A DNA stretch of 64,000 nt, from positions 2,480,001 to 2,544,000 of the forward strand of contig CBDCAO010000012.1 in the NCBI GenBank assembly GCA_965213935.1, written 5' to 3'. A model generated the notes under the pieces. The model saw only the letters and a list, made by a program, of their open reading frames with translations, ran no database searches and was not told the origin of the DNA. Position 1 is the first letter of the stretch. Each line of letters starts with the position of its first letter. The stretch comes from Bin52 sp965213935 (lineage in GTDB: Bacteria; Pseudomonadota; Alphaproteobacteria; Thalassobaculales; Thalassobaculaceae). The position numbers were made by a program, and so were the translations under genes. Of the stretch, positions 34,905 through 43,633 are shown one piece after another.

Positions 34905-35909
34905 GTGTCGGCCGCAAGGGCCTGGACCAGACAGGTTCTCGCCGCTCTCCCTCTCGCGATACTTCTGTCGAGTGCCCGTGCGCACGCCGAAAGCATCGGC
35001 TTCCGCGACTTGCGGATGCAGAGTGACGGCGAACACATGGTGGCGGCCGTCTGGTATCCGACCGACGTTGCGGACGGGCAAACCGTCGAGGGGCCGTTCC
35101 CGATGACGGCGGTACGGAATGCTCCGCTTGCCGAGGGACACTTCGGCCTGGTCCTGATTTCCCACGGCACCGGCGGCCATCGCCTGGGCCATCGCGGCAC
35201 GGCCATCCGGCTGGCTCGGGCCGGTTATGTCGTGGCGGCGCCGGAGCACGGCGGCGACAACTGGCGCGATGCCCGCTACAGCGGGACCGCGGAGAACTGG
35301 GTACGCCGCCCGCGCCAGTTGCGCGCCCTGCTGGACCGGCTGCTCGGAGATCGCGAATTCGGCATGCGCATCGATCCGGCACGCATCGCCGCCATCGGCC
35401 ACTCGGCCGGAGGCTACAGCGTGCTTGCCCTGATCGGCGGGAGGGCAGACATGCGGGTTCTGGCAAGCCACTGTACCCGCTTTCGCGACCTCGATCCGGT
35501 TTTCTGCAGCTACGGCCGGTCCGGCGGAACGAGCGGCGGCTTGCTGCCCGACCTGACCGACCGGCGGATCCGCGCCGCGGTCGCCGTTGCGCCGACCGGC
35601 GCCCTGTTCGGGCCCGGCGCCTTCCCGCAGGTGACGGTGCCGGTGCAGATCCATCGTCTCGGCCGCGACCAGGTGCTTCGCCGGCCATGGCACGAAGACA
35701 ACATCATGCGCCTGCTGGGCGACGGCGAGCGACTTGTCCTCCATCGCGAAGCGCACCACTTCGCCTTCATCGCGCCCTTCCCGGCCAGCCTGATCGACGA
35801 AGTCGGCGAACCTGCACGGGACCCGCCGGGTTTCGACCGCAAGGCCTTCCTGTCCCGGATCGAGAGCCGGATTCTGGACTTCCTGACCTCCGCGCTCGCC
35901 TCCGAATGA
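34905..35909 (+). CDS. Exported alpha/beta hydrolase (dienelactone hydrolase/PAF-acetylhydrolase-like)
   Basis: About 334 aa. The N-terminal signal peptide reads RQVLAALPLAILLSSARAHA. The mature part is an alpha/beta hydrolase: oxyanion segment LVLISHGTGGHRLGH near residue 80, nucleophile Ser in IAAIGHSAGGYSVLAL near 160, and a late His in REAHHFAFI. The fold and spacing resemble plasma PAF-acetylhydrolase-like predicted dienelactone hydrolases. Start uncertain: the GTG at 34905 gives a clean signal peptide. In-frame ATGs further upstream would read through the SMR remnant. No strong ribosome site is visible. Confidence 0.75.
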   Translation: MSAARAWTRQVLAALPLAILLSSARAHAESIGFRDLRMQSDGEHMVAAVWYPTDVADGQTVEGPFPMTAVRNAPLAEGHFGLVLISHGTGGHRLGHRGTAIRLARAGYVVAAPEHGGDNWRDARYSGTAENWVRRPRQLRALLDRLLGDREFGMRIDPARIAAIGHSAGGYSVLALIGGRADMRVLASHCTRFRDLDPVFCSYGRSGGTSGGLLPDLTDRRIRAAVAVAPTGALFGPGAFPQVTVPVQIHRLGRDQVLRRPWHEDNIMRLLGDGERLVLHREAHHFAFIAPFPASLIDEVGEPARDPPGFDRKAFLSRIESRILDFLTSALASE

Positions 35910-35992
35910 CCAACCAGGTGCCGAGACACCAGCCAGGCCGGTTCCGGAAACGGGAACAGATCCCGATGATACGAGGGACCGCCCCCTTGCCG

Positions 35993-36310
35993 TCATTCGG
36001 CCGCCAGGCGCAGTCCGATCATCCCGAGAACGATGAATGCGATGCTCACGACCCTGAGCACGGAAAGCTGTTCGCCGAACAGCACGACACCTGCCACGAA
36101 CGCGCCGGCGGCCCCGATCCCGGTCCAGACCGCGTAGCTGGTGCCGAGGGGAAGCGCCTTCATCGCGAACGCCAGGAGCCAGAACGACGCGCCGGCTGTG
36201 CAAATCGTGACGATCGACGGGATGATTCTCGTAAAGCCGTCCGACTGCTTCATGGCGGTGGCCCAAGCAATTTCAAGAACACCTGCCAAAACGAGCGCGA
36301 TCCAGTGCAT
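35993..36310 (-). CDS. SMR-family transporter, SugE/Gdx-like
   Basis: A 105-aa, four-helix small multidrug resistance protein. MHWIALVLAGVLEIAWATAM carries the essential Glu in the first helix, and GTSYAVWTGIGAAGAFVAG is the SugE-type third helix. SugE/Gdx members export guanidinium or quaternary ammonium ions. The ATG at 36310 matches the family N-terminus. I looked upstream for a guanidine riboswitch and could not recognise one. A decayed partial copy lies at 34782-34898. Confidence 0.88.
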   Translation of the reverse strand: MHWIALVLAGVLEIAWATAMKQSDGFTRIIPSIVTICTAGASFWLLAFAMKALPLGTSYAVWTGIGAAGAFVAGVVLFGEQLSVLRVVSIAFIVLGMIGLRLAAE

Positions 36311-36637
36311 GTGGTCCCTGTCCCCGGTCCGGTGATTGCCGCACCCGCTGTCCACCCGAATGACGGCGACACTACGCTCCGACCGATCAAACGTGAACAG
36401 TGCGAGCCGGCCGTGCCATCCGGCTGGCCGGTTCCGGTTCGGTTCTGCGCCTGTTCCGGAGCCTGAAGCGGCGGAGCCGGGAACCCGGTCGCGTCGTCGT
36501 GAACACGAGCGCCAGAGAATCCGTCGGCACCATCGACGACCGGTCTACCCTCCCCGGGCCTTCAGCACACATACACCACCGGCGCACCCAGCCGGGACGG
36601 ACCAGGCCTCAGGCCCGTAACCGGGAGAAAGGTCCTG
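36311..36637. other. Intergenic region, nothing recognised
   Basis: About 330 bp between the SMR gene and the stop of a membrane-protein gene. It contains short GC-rich inverted segments (for example GGCCTCAGGCC) but no convincing gene, terminator with T-tract or riboswitch. Confidence 0.5.
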
Positions 36638-37861
36638 TCATCCGGATTGACTGTCTCGCATGCGCCAACGCGCGAGCAGGAATGCGACAACACCGATACC
36701 GAGCAGCCCGAGCACGCCACCGATGCCGGCTTCCCACTCCCACACGGGAGAGTCCGGGAACAGCAGGTCCGGGAACCGAAGCACCGGCGGGGAGAGGATG
36801 AATGTCCAGGTCGGGGCCGATCCGGACGGAGTCTGGAACGCCGCGAGCTGACCAAGCCCGTGCATGATACCGACCCATGCAACCCAGATCGCCGGCCTGA
36901 CCCGTTCTCCTGGCGTGAGGTCGACAACGATTCTCCACAGCGCGATATCGCGCACGACATACATCTGGACCGCGAGGAAGACGACCGCACCGCCCGCTTC
37001 CCCGTCAGCCCCGGAGAAGCCGACAGCGGCGACAACTGCCGCGGCCGTCGACAGGATCACGGCGGCGCCAGGCGGTGAGAGGGCCGCCAGTCGGAACCCG
37101 GCCCGTCGGGGAGCACCGCTGAAACACGGAACGAGATAGGTGAGCGCGACCGTGACCAACCACGCGGAGGCGGGAGTCAGGTAGGCGCAGCCGAGAGCCC
37201 AGCCGCCGGTCATGATACTGGCGGTAAACACCGGCCACCGCGGCAGCCTCCGCCATGCTCCCGGTGCAAGGGCTGATGCCGCCAGCAGGAGCAGACCAGC
37301 ACCGAACAGTCCGGTACGCAGTTCGCTCGAAAGCAGTTCTCCGAGCGACGGCAGTCCCGCCGGCCGGACCTGTTCAAGTGTCAGCGCGACGTGTACTCCG
37401 CCAAGCAGCACCAGGGCCGCCGTACCGACAATCCTGGCCGGAGCGGTGTTGTCACGCCAGTTGCGCCAGGTCCCGATTGCAACCGGCAGAGCAACCGTCC
37501 ACGTACCCGCAACCAGAAGCAGCGAGGGATCCCGGCCGAGTGCGAGCATGGCAACGGCCCCGATCAGGGTGATGAGCGCCGGAAAGGCAATCGACGCCAG
37601 CAGCCTGGCGAGATGCGGTTCCGATCCGGACGGGACCGGGGCCATTCCGGCAATGACTGTCCACGCCGCGCCCACGAACCACAACACGACCAGCAGCACC
37701 CACGGATCGCCCAGGGCGAGACTGCCGACACCCGCCAGCACGCCGATAACCGCCGCGAGGGTGAGGAGGCGCAGGGCCGAGAGTTCCTCCCTCAGGATCT
37801 GTCCCACATTCGATCGGGACCGGGCAGGCCGCGTCACCTCGGGTTCAACAGGCCGGTTCAT
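36638..37861 (-). CDS. Uncharacterised polytopic membrane protein
   Basis: A 407-aa protein with about ten hydrophobic segments, for example LLTLAAVIGVLAGVGSLAL near residue 32, ALITLIGAVAMLALG near 95, and VLGLLGIGVVAFLLARW at the C-terminus. An Arg-rich cytoplasmic N-terminus precedes the first helix. I recognise no transporter signature. A 182-bp gap separates it from the divergent LysR gene, which makes it a plausible LysR target. Confidence 0.7.
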   Translation of the reverse strand: MNRPVEPEVTRPARSRSNVGQILREELSALRLLTLAAVIGVLAGVGSLALGDPWVLLVVLWFVGAAWTVIAGMAPVPSGSEPHLARLLASIAFPALITLIGAVAMLALGRDPSLLLVAGTWTVALPVAIGTWRNWRDNTAPARIVGTAALVLLGGVHVALTLEQVRPAGLPSLGELLSSELRTGLFGAGLLLLAASALAPGAWRRLPRWPVFTASIMTGGWALGCAYLTPASAWLVTVALTYLVPCFSGAPRRAGFRLAALSPPGAAVILSTAAAVVAAVGFSGADGEAGGAVVFLAVQMYVVRDIALWRIVVDLTPGERVRPAIWVAWVGIMHGLGQLAAFQTPSGSAPTWTFILSPPVLRFPDLLFPDSPVWEWEAGIGGVLGLLGIGVVAFLLARWRMRDSQSG

Positions 37862-38043
37862 CGTCTCCCCGCTTCACGAAGAGTTGCGGCGAGAGGTTCC
37901 CGACCCGGATCCGGACCGGACGGGCGGGAAGACGCAGGCCCGGAGCGGAGTGCGGCCGGGGAGCCTGCGCACCATGGCCGTCGGCAGGGTGTCTCGTGGC
38001 CGGTCATGACGTACAGTGCCGGTTGCATGTGACGGAGCACTCC

Positions 38044-38955
38044 ATGGATACCCTGACCGCGATGCGGCTCTACTGCGCCGTTGTCGAGAATGGAAGCCTC
38101 GCGGCGGCATCCCGAGTCCTGGGAATCTCGCCATCGGTGGTCAGCAAGCAGCTCTCCAGGCTGGAAGACCGCCTGGGTGCACGGCTGCTCAACCGCACCA
38201 CGCGGCGGATCAGCGTCACCGAGGTCGGGTCGGCCTATTTTGACCGCTCCAAGCGGATCATAGCTGATGTCGACGAGGCGGAGGCGGCGGTCTCGCTGTC
38301 CCACATGGCGCCGAGAGGGCTGCTGAAGATCACCGCGCCGACAACCTTCGCGCACCGCCATGTCACGCCCCACCTGCCACAGTTCATCGAACTCTATCCC
38401 GAGGTCAGCGTTCAGGTTCAGGTCAATGACCGCATCGCCGATCTCGTCGACGAAGGACTCGATCTCGCGATCCGCATCGCCCACCTGAAGGATTCGAGCC
38501 TCATCGCCCGCCGGCTGGCGCCCAACCACCGTTCAATTGTCGCAACCCCGGACTACCTGAAGCGCCGCGGCATTCCGGAATGCCCCGATGACCTCCTGGA
38601 GCATGATCTCGTGACCTGGGGAGACGGCAATCCGATCAACGACTGGCACTTCGTGGTCAACGGCAGGGAACAGGTGATCCGCACCCGCAGCACGGTCACG
38701 ATCAACAACGGCGATTCGATCCTCGCCGCAGTCCTGGCGGGCGGCGGTCTCGCGATGCTGGCCTCGTTCATGACCGGAGAGTACGTCCAGTCGGGCCGGC
38801 TGCTCCCCGTGCTTGACGAGTTCGTTCGCGAGGACGTGCCTATCTACGCCGTCTACCCGTCGACCCGGCACCTGTCTCCCAAGGTCCGCGCCTTCGTCGA
38901 TTTCCTGGCCCGGACCTACGGCCCGGCCCCGTACTGGCTGCCGAACCGGGGATAG
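38044..38955 (+). CDS. LysR family transcriptional regulator
   Basis: A 303-aa LysR regulator. The N-terminal winged helix reads MRLYCAVVENGSLAAASRVL then ISPSVVSKQLSRLEDRLGARLLNRTTR, as in the CrgA-like subgroup. The effector-binding domain starts near residue 90 with RGLLKITAPTTFAHRHVTP. It diverges from the membrane-protein gene and converges on the RidA gene. LysR proteins usually control the divergent neighbour, here 36638-37861. The start is the ATG at 38044. Confidence 0.92.
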   Translation: MDTLTAMRLYCAVVENGSLAAASRVLGISPSVVSKQLSRLEDRLGARLLNRTTRRISVTEVGSAYFDRSKRIIADVDEAEAAVSLSHMAPRGLLKITAPTTFAHRHVTPHLPQFIELYPEVSVQVQVNDRIADLVDEGLDLAIRIAHLKDSSLIARRLAPNHRSIVATPDYLKRRGIPECPDDLLEHDLVTWGDGNPINDWHFVVNGREQVIRTRSTVTINNGDSILAAVLAGGGLAMLASFMTGEYVQSGRLLPVLDEFVREDVPIYAVYPSTRHLSPKVRAFVDFLARTYGPAPYWLPNRG

Positions 38956-38963
38956 CGGCTGGC

Positions 38964-39347
38964 TCAGTCCCCAAGCCAGGCCACCGCTTCGATCTCGACC
39001 GTCATCCGCGGATCGACAAGCGCTGACACCTCGACCAGGGTCGATGCCGGCCTGTGATCGCCGAAGTAGGCAATCCGCATCGGGTTGATCGATTCCCGTT
39101 CCCGGATATCGGTCATGAACACCTGGACCTTGACCACCTGGTCGGGCCGACCGCCCGCGTGACGCAGGCAGTGGTCGATCGCGTCGAGCGCGATCCTGAA
39201 CTGGCTGACGGTATCGTCGGGAATGGTGCCGTCCGCCCTCATCCCCGTCATCCCCGAAAGCCAGACCGTGTCTCCGGCACGCACCACGTGGCAGTAATGA
39301 CTGACCGGCTCCTTTTCACCGGGAACCATGTACCTCTCAATTGCCAT
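38964..39347 (-). CDS. RidA/YjgF family protein
   Basis: A 127-aa RidA-superfamily protein. Members hydrolyse reactive enamine or imine intermediates. Seen: VRAGDTVWLSGMTGMRADG near residue 22, VVKVQVFMTDIRE near 72 and ASTLVEVSALVDPRMTVEIEAV with the usual C-terminal Glu. The Arg of RidA proper is in ALVDPRM. The ATG at 39347 is preferred to the GTG one codon earlier. It follows gatB after 24 bp and converges on LysR. Confidence 0.88.
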   Translation of the reverse strand: MAIERYMVPGEKEPVSHYCHVVRAGDTVWLSGMTGMRADGTIPDDTVSQFRIALDAIDHCLRHAGGRPDQVVKVQVFMTDIRERESINPMRIAYFGDHRPASTLVEVSALVDPRMTVEIEAVAWLGD

Positions 39348-39371
39348 CACGCTGTCTCCTTCTGCTGTCAG

Positions 39372-40823
39372 TCAGCCGGCAAGCCGCCCGCGCAGGATCT
39401 CGTTGACCAGCTGCGGGTTTGCCGTCCCGCGCGTCTGTTTCATGACCTGGCCGACGAAGAAGCCGAGCAATTTCACCTTGCCTGACCGATACTCCGCAAC
39501 CTTGTCACCATGCTCCGCCAGTACCGTGTCGACGAGTGCCGTGATCGCGGTCCCGTCCGACAGCTGTCGCAGGCCCCGTGCATCAACGATTGCCTCCGCC
39601 GCCTGGCCAGTCTCGAACATCTCCGCAAAAACGTCCTTGGCGCTGCGACCCGAGATCGTCCCGTCGGCAACGAGATCGATCAGTTCACCGAGTGCCCCGG
39701 CGTCAACCGGGCTCTTCGACAGCGAAAGCCCCGCCCGGTTCAGTGCACCGAACAGTTCGGTCGTCAGCCAGTTCGCCGCGAGCCTCGGATCGCGACCATC
39801 CGCCAGCGCCTCGTAGAAGTCGGCGATTTCCGGTTCCGTGACCAGGAAGTCCGCTTCCGCCTCTCCGATCCCGTACTGCGAGACGAACCGGTTCCGGCGC
39901 GCGTCCGGCAACTCGGGCAGCGAGGCGGCAATCCTGGCGATGAAACCGTCGGTCAGTTCGAGCGGCAGCAGATCAGGGTCCGGGAAATAGCGGTAATCGT
40001 GGGCATCCTCCTTCGTACGCATGGAGCGAGTTTCTCCGCGGTCGGCGTCAAACAGGCGGGTTTCCTGGATGATCACGCCTCCGTCCTCCAGGATCTCGAC
40101 CTGGCGGATCGCCTCGTACTCGATGGCCTGCTGGAGGAATCTGATGGAGTTCAGGTTCTTGATCTCGCACCGGGTTCCGAGTTCCTCGCCGGGACGGCGA
40201 ACCGAGACATTGGCGTCACACCGCAGCGATCCCTCCTGCATGTTGCCGTCGCAGGTCCCGAGGAACCGCAGCAGCGTACGCAGCGTGCGCAGGCATGCCG
40301 CCGCCTCCGCTCCCGAGCGCAGGTCCGGGCGCGAGACGATTTCCATGAGCGCCACGCCGGAGCGGTTGAGATCGATCAGGCTTCGCGACGGATCCTGGTC
40401 ATGCATCGACTTGCCGGCATCCTGCTCGAGGTGGATGCGTTCGATGCCGACAACACGTTCCCCGTCCGTTGTGGTGATCCCGAGCGATCCCTCGCCAATG
40501 ATCGGGCGGGTGTACTGGCTGATCTGGTATCCCTGCGGCAGATCCGGGTAGAAATAGTTCTTTCGGTCGAACACGCTCACCCGGTTGATCTTCGCGCCGA
40601 GACCGAGGCCTGTCCTGACTGCCTGGCGGACACACTCCCGGTTGATCACCGGCAGCATTCCCGGCATGCCGGCGTCCACCAGCGCAACCTGACTGTTCGG
40701 TTCGGCACCGAACCGGGTCGAGGCGCCGGAAAACAGCTTTGACTCGGACCGGACCTGGGCGTGGACTTCCAGGCCCACCACCACCTCCCAGTCGCCCGTG
40801 CTGCCGTTGACGAGCGCGGACAT
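39372..40823 (-). CDS. gatB: Aspartyl/glutamyl-tRNA amidotransferase subunit B
   Basis: A 483-aa GatB, the kinase/amidating subunit that turns Glu-tRNA(Gln) or Asp-tRNA(Asn) into the amide form in the GatCAB complex. It has VVVGLEVHAQVRSESKLF near residue 12, NYFYPDLPQGYQISQYTRP near 85, GVALMEIVSRPDLRS near 150 and the YqeY-like tail with KVKLLGFFVGQVMKQT. The ATG at 40823 gives the usual N-terminus. It follows gatA with a 1-bp gap. Indirect aminoacylation is usual in alphaproteobacteria. Confidence 0.96.
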   Translation of the reverse strand: MSALVNGSTGDWEVVVGLEVHAQVRSESKLFSGASTRFGAEPNSQVALVDAGMPGMLPVINRECVRQAVRTGLGLGAKINRVSVFDRKNYFYPDLPQGYQISQYTRPIIGEGSLGITTTDGERVVGIERIHLEQDAGKSMHDQDPSRSLIDLNRSGVALMEIVSRPDLRSGAEAAACLRTLRTLLRFLGTCDGNMQEGSLRCDANVSVRRPGEELGTRCEIKNLNSIRFLQQAIEYEAIRQVEILEDGGVIIQETRLFDADRGETRSMRTKEDAHDYRYFPDPDLLPLELTDGFIARIAASLPELPDARRNRFVSQYGIGEAEADFLVTEPEIADFYEALADGRDPRLAANWLTTELFGALNRAGLSLSKSPVDAGALGELIDLVADGTISGRSAKDVFAEMFETGQAAEAIVDARGLRQLSDGTAITALVDTVLAEHGDKVAEYRSGKVKLLGFFVGQVMKQTRGTANPQLVNEILRGRLAG

Positions 40824-40824
40824 G

Positions 40825-42303
40825 TCACGCCCCTCCGCTCGGGCGGTGGGTGAACCCCGCCGCCTGCTCGAGCACGCCTGCAACCCTGAACACCGTCTCC
40901 TCGTCGAACATCCGCCCGATCAGCTGCAGGCCCAGGGGCAGGCCCCGGAGCGACAGGCCGGCGGGTACCGAGATCGCCGGCAGTCCCGCGAGACTGGATG
41001 GCACGGTGAAGACATCGTTCAGGTACATCCTGATCGGATCATCCTCGTGTTCCCCGATCGCGAAGGCATCCGAAGGAGCCGTGGGGGTCAGGATCGCGTC
41101 GACGCTGCCGAATACCTCTTCGAAGTCGTTCCTGATGAGCGCCCGCACGCGCTGGGCCTTCAGGTAGTAGGCGTCATAGTATCCCTGCGAAAGGACGTAG
41201 GTGCCGATCAGGACCCGGCGGACCACCTCCTCGCCGAATCCCTGGCCACGGGTGTTCTCGTACATGTCGTCTGGTTCGTCGCCGGCGGCCCTGAGGCCGT
41301 AGCGCACGCCGTCGTACCGTGCAAGGTTGGAGGACGCCTCGGCAGGCGCGATGATGTAGTAGGCGGGAAGGGCGTAGCGGGTGTGCGGCAACGAGATCTC
41401 GACCAGTTCCGCACCAGCCTGTCTGAGCAGGTCACTGCCGTGTGTCCACAGTTCCTCGATCTCGTTCGGCATGCCGTCGACCCGGTACTCGCTCGGCACC
41501 CCGATGCGCAGGCCGCGCACATCACCGGTCAGTGCCGCCTCGAAGTCCGGAACCGGAATGGCTGCGGAGGTCGAGTCCCGCGGATCGTGTCCCGCCATCG
41601 CTCCCAGCATCACCGCACTGTCGCGGACGGTACGGGTCAGCGGACCGGCCTGGTCGAGCGAGGAGGCAAAGGCGACGATACCCCAGCGCGAACACCGTCC
41701 GTAACTCGGCTTCATGCCGACAACGCCGCAAAAGCTGCCGGGCTGGCGGATCGATCCCCCGGTGTCTGTCCCGGTGGCGGCAAGTGCGATCCGTGCCGCA
41801 ACTGCCGCTGCCGAACCGCCCGATGAACCGCCCGCAACAAGCCGGTCGGCGGCGCTGTCCCCGACGCGGCGCCACGGGCTCTCCACCGGACCATGACAGC
41901 TGTTGACGGTGGCCGAGCCCATGGCGAACTCGTCCATGTTCAGCTTGCCAAGCAGGACCGCGCCGTTGCGCCACAGGTTCGCTGTCACGGTCGACTCATA
42001 GGTGGGAACAAAGCCGGCGAGTATTCGCGACGCTGCGGAAGTCGGGATCGAACGGGTGCAGAACAGGTCCTTGACGCCAATGGGAATACCCTCGAGCGCC
42101 CCGCCCTCGCCGCGCGCGCGTCGCTGGTCCGAGGCACCCGCCATTTCGAGCGCACGCTCGGGCGTGGGTGTCACGAAGCAGTTGAGACCGGCCGCCGCCT
42201 CCATCGCATCGAGGTACGCCGCCGTCAGGTCAACCGACGAGATCCTGCGTGTGTCCAGCGCCTCGCGGGCCCCGGCAATGTCGAGGTCGAGCAGGTCGGA
42301 CAT
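40825..42303 (-). CDS. gatA: Aspartyl/glutamyl-tRNA amidotransferase subunit A
   Basis: A 492-aa amidase-signature glutaminase subunit. It supplies ammonia to GatB. The catalytic Lys lies in GIPIGVKDLF near residue 75, the cis-Ser in GGSSGGSAAAVAA near 150 and the nucleophile in DTGGSIRQPGSF near 175. Its ATG at 42303 shares one base with the gatC stop (TGATG), giving coupled translation. The GTG one codon earlier is less likely. Confidence 0.96.
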   Translation of the reverse strand: MSDLLDLDIAGAREALDTRRISSVDLTAAYLDAMEAAAGLNCFVTPTPERALEMAGASDQRRARGEGGALEGIPIGVKDLFCTRSIPTSAASRILAGFVPTYESTVTANLWRNGAVLLGKLNMDEFAMGSATVNSCHGPVESPWRRVGDSAADRLVAGGSSGGSAAAVAARIALAATGTDTGGSIRQPGSFCGVVGMKPSYGRCSRWGIVAFASSLDQAGPLTRTVRDSAVMLGAMAGHDPRDSTSAAIPVPDFEAALTGDVRGLRIGVPSEYRVDGMPNEIEELWTHGSDLLRQAGAELVEISLPHTRYALPAYYIIAPAEASSNLARYDGVRYGLRAAGDEPDDMYENTRGQGFGEEVVRRVLIGTYVLSQGYYDAYYLKAQRVRALIRNDFEEVFGSVDAILTPTAPSDAFAIGEHEDDPIRMYLNDVFTVPSSLAGLPAISVPAGLSLRGLPLGLQLIGRMFDEETVFRVAGVLEQAAGFTHRPSGGA

Positions 42304-42590
42304 CACTCCATCACCTTCGGGACCGCAAAGTACTCCCCGACGCGGTCAGGCGCGTTGGTCAGCACGGCCTCGGCATCATTTCCGTCGGTCACACTGTCCG
42401 CCCTGGTCGGAAGCGCGTGTCCCGTCACACTTGCCAGCGGCGCAACACTGCTTGTATCGACCTCGTTCAGCTGATCGATCCAGGCGAGAATGCCGTTGAG
42501 CTCTCCCACCATCTTTTCGAGCCTGTCCTCGTCAAGCCGGATGCGGGCCAGCAGCGCCGTCTGCCTGACTGTTTCCCTGTCGAGTGACAT
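42303..42590 (-). CDS. gatC: Aspartyl/glutamyl-tRNA amidotransferase subunit C
   Basis: A 95-aa GatC, the small subunit that wraps around GatA. It has TVRQTALLARIRLDEDRLEK at the N-terminus, GILAWIDQLNEVDTSSVAP near residue 33 and the C-terminal FAVPKVME. It is first in the gatC-gatA-gatB operon and faces ruvX across 129 bp. Confidence 0.95.
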   Translation of the reverse strand: MSLDRETVRQTALLARIRLDEDRLEKMVGELNGILAWIDQLNEVDTSSVAPLASVTGHALPTRADSVTDGNDAEAVLTNAPDRVGEYFAVPKVME

Positions 42591-42719
42591 GCGAACCTGC
42601 GATACCGGGTGGGTAGAACCGGCAGAGCCGGCGATGCGTGCGGGTATGTACAGACAACCGGCCGATCAACGCAACGAACCCGTGACCGGAGACGGTCGTT
42701 CGGGTAAAGCAGGACCGGC

Positions 42720-43214
42720 GTGACCGCAGTCCTGCAGCCGCATCCCTACGCGCTGTCGGGCTCCCTTGGCCCCGGCCAGCGCCTGCTCGGCATCGATCCG
42801 GGAACCAGGATCATCGGCCTTGCCGTGTCGGACCCATCGCTGACCATTGCGTCCCCGGTCGGCAGCATCCGGCGCGATCGCCTCTCCGTGGTGGCGGCCG
42901 CAATCACCGGGATCGCGCGCGAACGCAACGTCGGCGGGATCGTGATCGGGTTGCCAATCAACATGGACGGCAGCGAGGGGCGTCGCGCCGAGTCAACCCG
43001 GGACTGGTCCGGGGCCCTGTCGGACGCAACCGGGCTCGCGATCGCATTCTGGGACGAACGGTTGAGCACCATGGCGGTGACCCGGGCGATGCTGGCCGCT
43101 GACCTCAGCCGCAGCAAGCGGGCCAGGCGCACCGACCAGGCAGCCGCAGCATACATCCTGCAGGGCGCCCTCGACGCCATCCGCGCAGGCGGTCCGATCG
43201 CAGGCGGGCGATGA
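42720..43214 (+). CDS. ruvX: Putative pre-16S rRNA nuclease / Holliday junction resolvase YqgF
   Basis: A 164-aa RNase H-fold YqgF/RuvX protein. It has LLGIDPGTRIIGLAVSD near residue 20 (first Asp), IVIGLPINMDGSEGRRA near 78, FWDERLSTMAVTRAML near 112 and TDQAAAAYILQGALD near 138. It starts with GTG at 42720; the ATGs in frame are too late. It faces gatC, an arrangement I recall from many alphaproteobacteria. Confidence 0.93.
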   Translation: MTAVLQPHPYALSGSLGPGQRLLGIDPGTRIIGLAVSDPSLTIASPVGSIRRDRLSVVAAAITGIARERNVGGIVIGLPINMDGSEGRRAESTRDWSGALSDATGLAIAFWDERLSTMAVTRAMLAADLSRSKRARRTDQAAAAYILQGALDAIRAGGPIAGGR

Positions 43215-43633
43215 CCGTTCACACGGCACCCGATGGCAGGAACACCCGGGTTCGGCTCCCGAGCGCACCTCGCGTGGTCCCTGCGCGTGCACACGCATGA
43301 GCATTCCGCGCGGTGGTGAGGACGAGACGTGTCCCCGGGGGGCGGCGCCGGCGGCAGCGACCAGTCGCCGGATCACCGTGACGGCCCTGACGTGGACGAC
43401 GCCGTTTGGCACGGCGACGTCCCTGCCAGGTCAGCATCCAGGGCGTACCGTCCTTTCGATCAGCATGGTTGTCCCGCAGGATGATCGTGCCTGCCCCGCT
43501 CGCGTCATTCAAATCCGTGGACCCGGGTTTCCCTTGCGTCCTGTGACCGGGACCGGAGTTCCGGAGAGGGCTGACCGCTCGGATCACGTGGTGATAGGAT
43601 CGCTGACGCAGTGCCGAGGACGAGGATGTGCTC
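43215..43633. other. Intergenic region without recognised gene
   Basis: About 420 bp between ruvX and the YbdK-type gene. Frames on both strands are rich in Arg/Pro/Ala and look like antisense noise. No conserved domain, RNA or strong hairpin was recognised. It presumably holds the promoter of the next gene. Confidence 0.5.

Noticed and set aside
36311..36400. Guanidine riboswitch upstream of the SugE-like gene
   Set aside because: No paired ACGR-loop hairpins or ykkC-like core could be recognised.
43215..43633. Small gene between ruvX and the YbdK-type gene
   Set aside because: Frames are short, Arg/Pro-rich and without a ribosome site or conserved motif.
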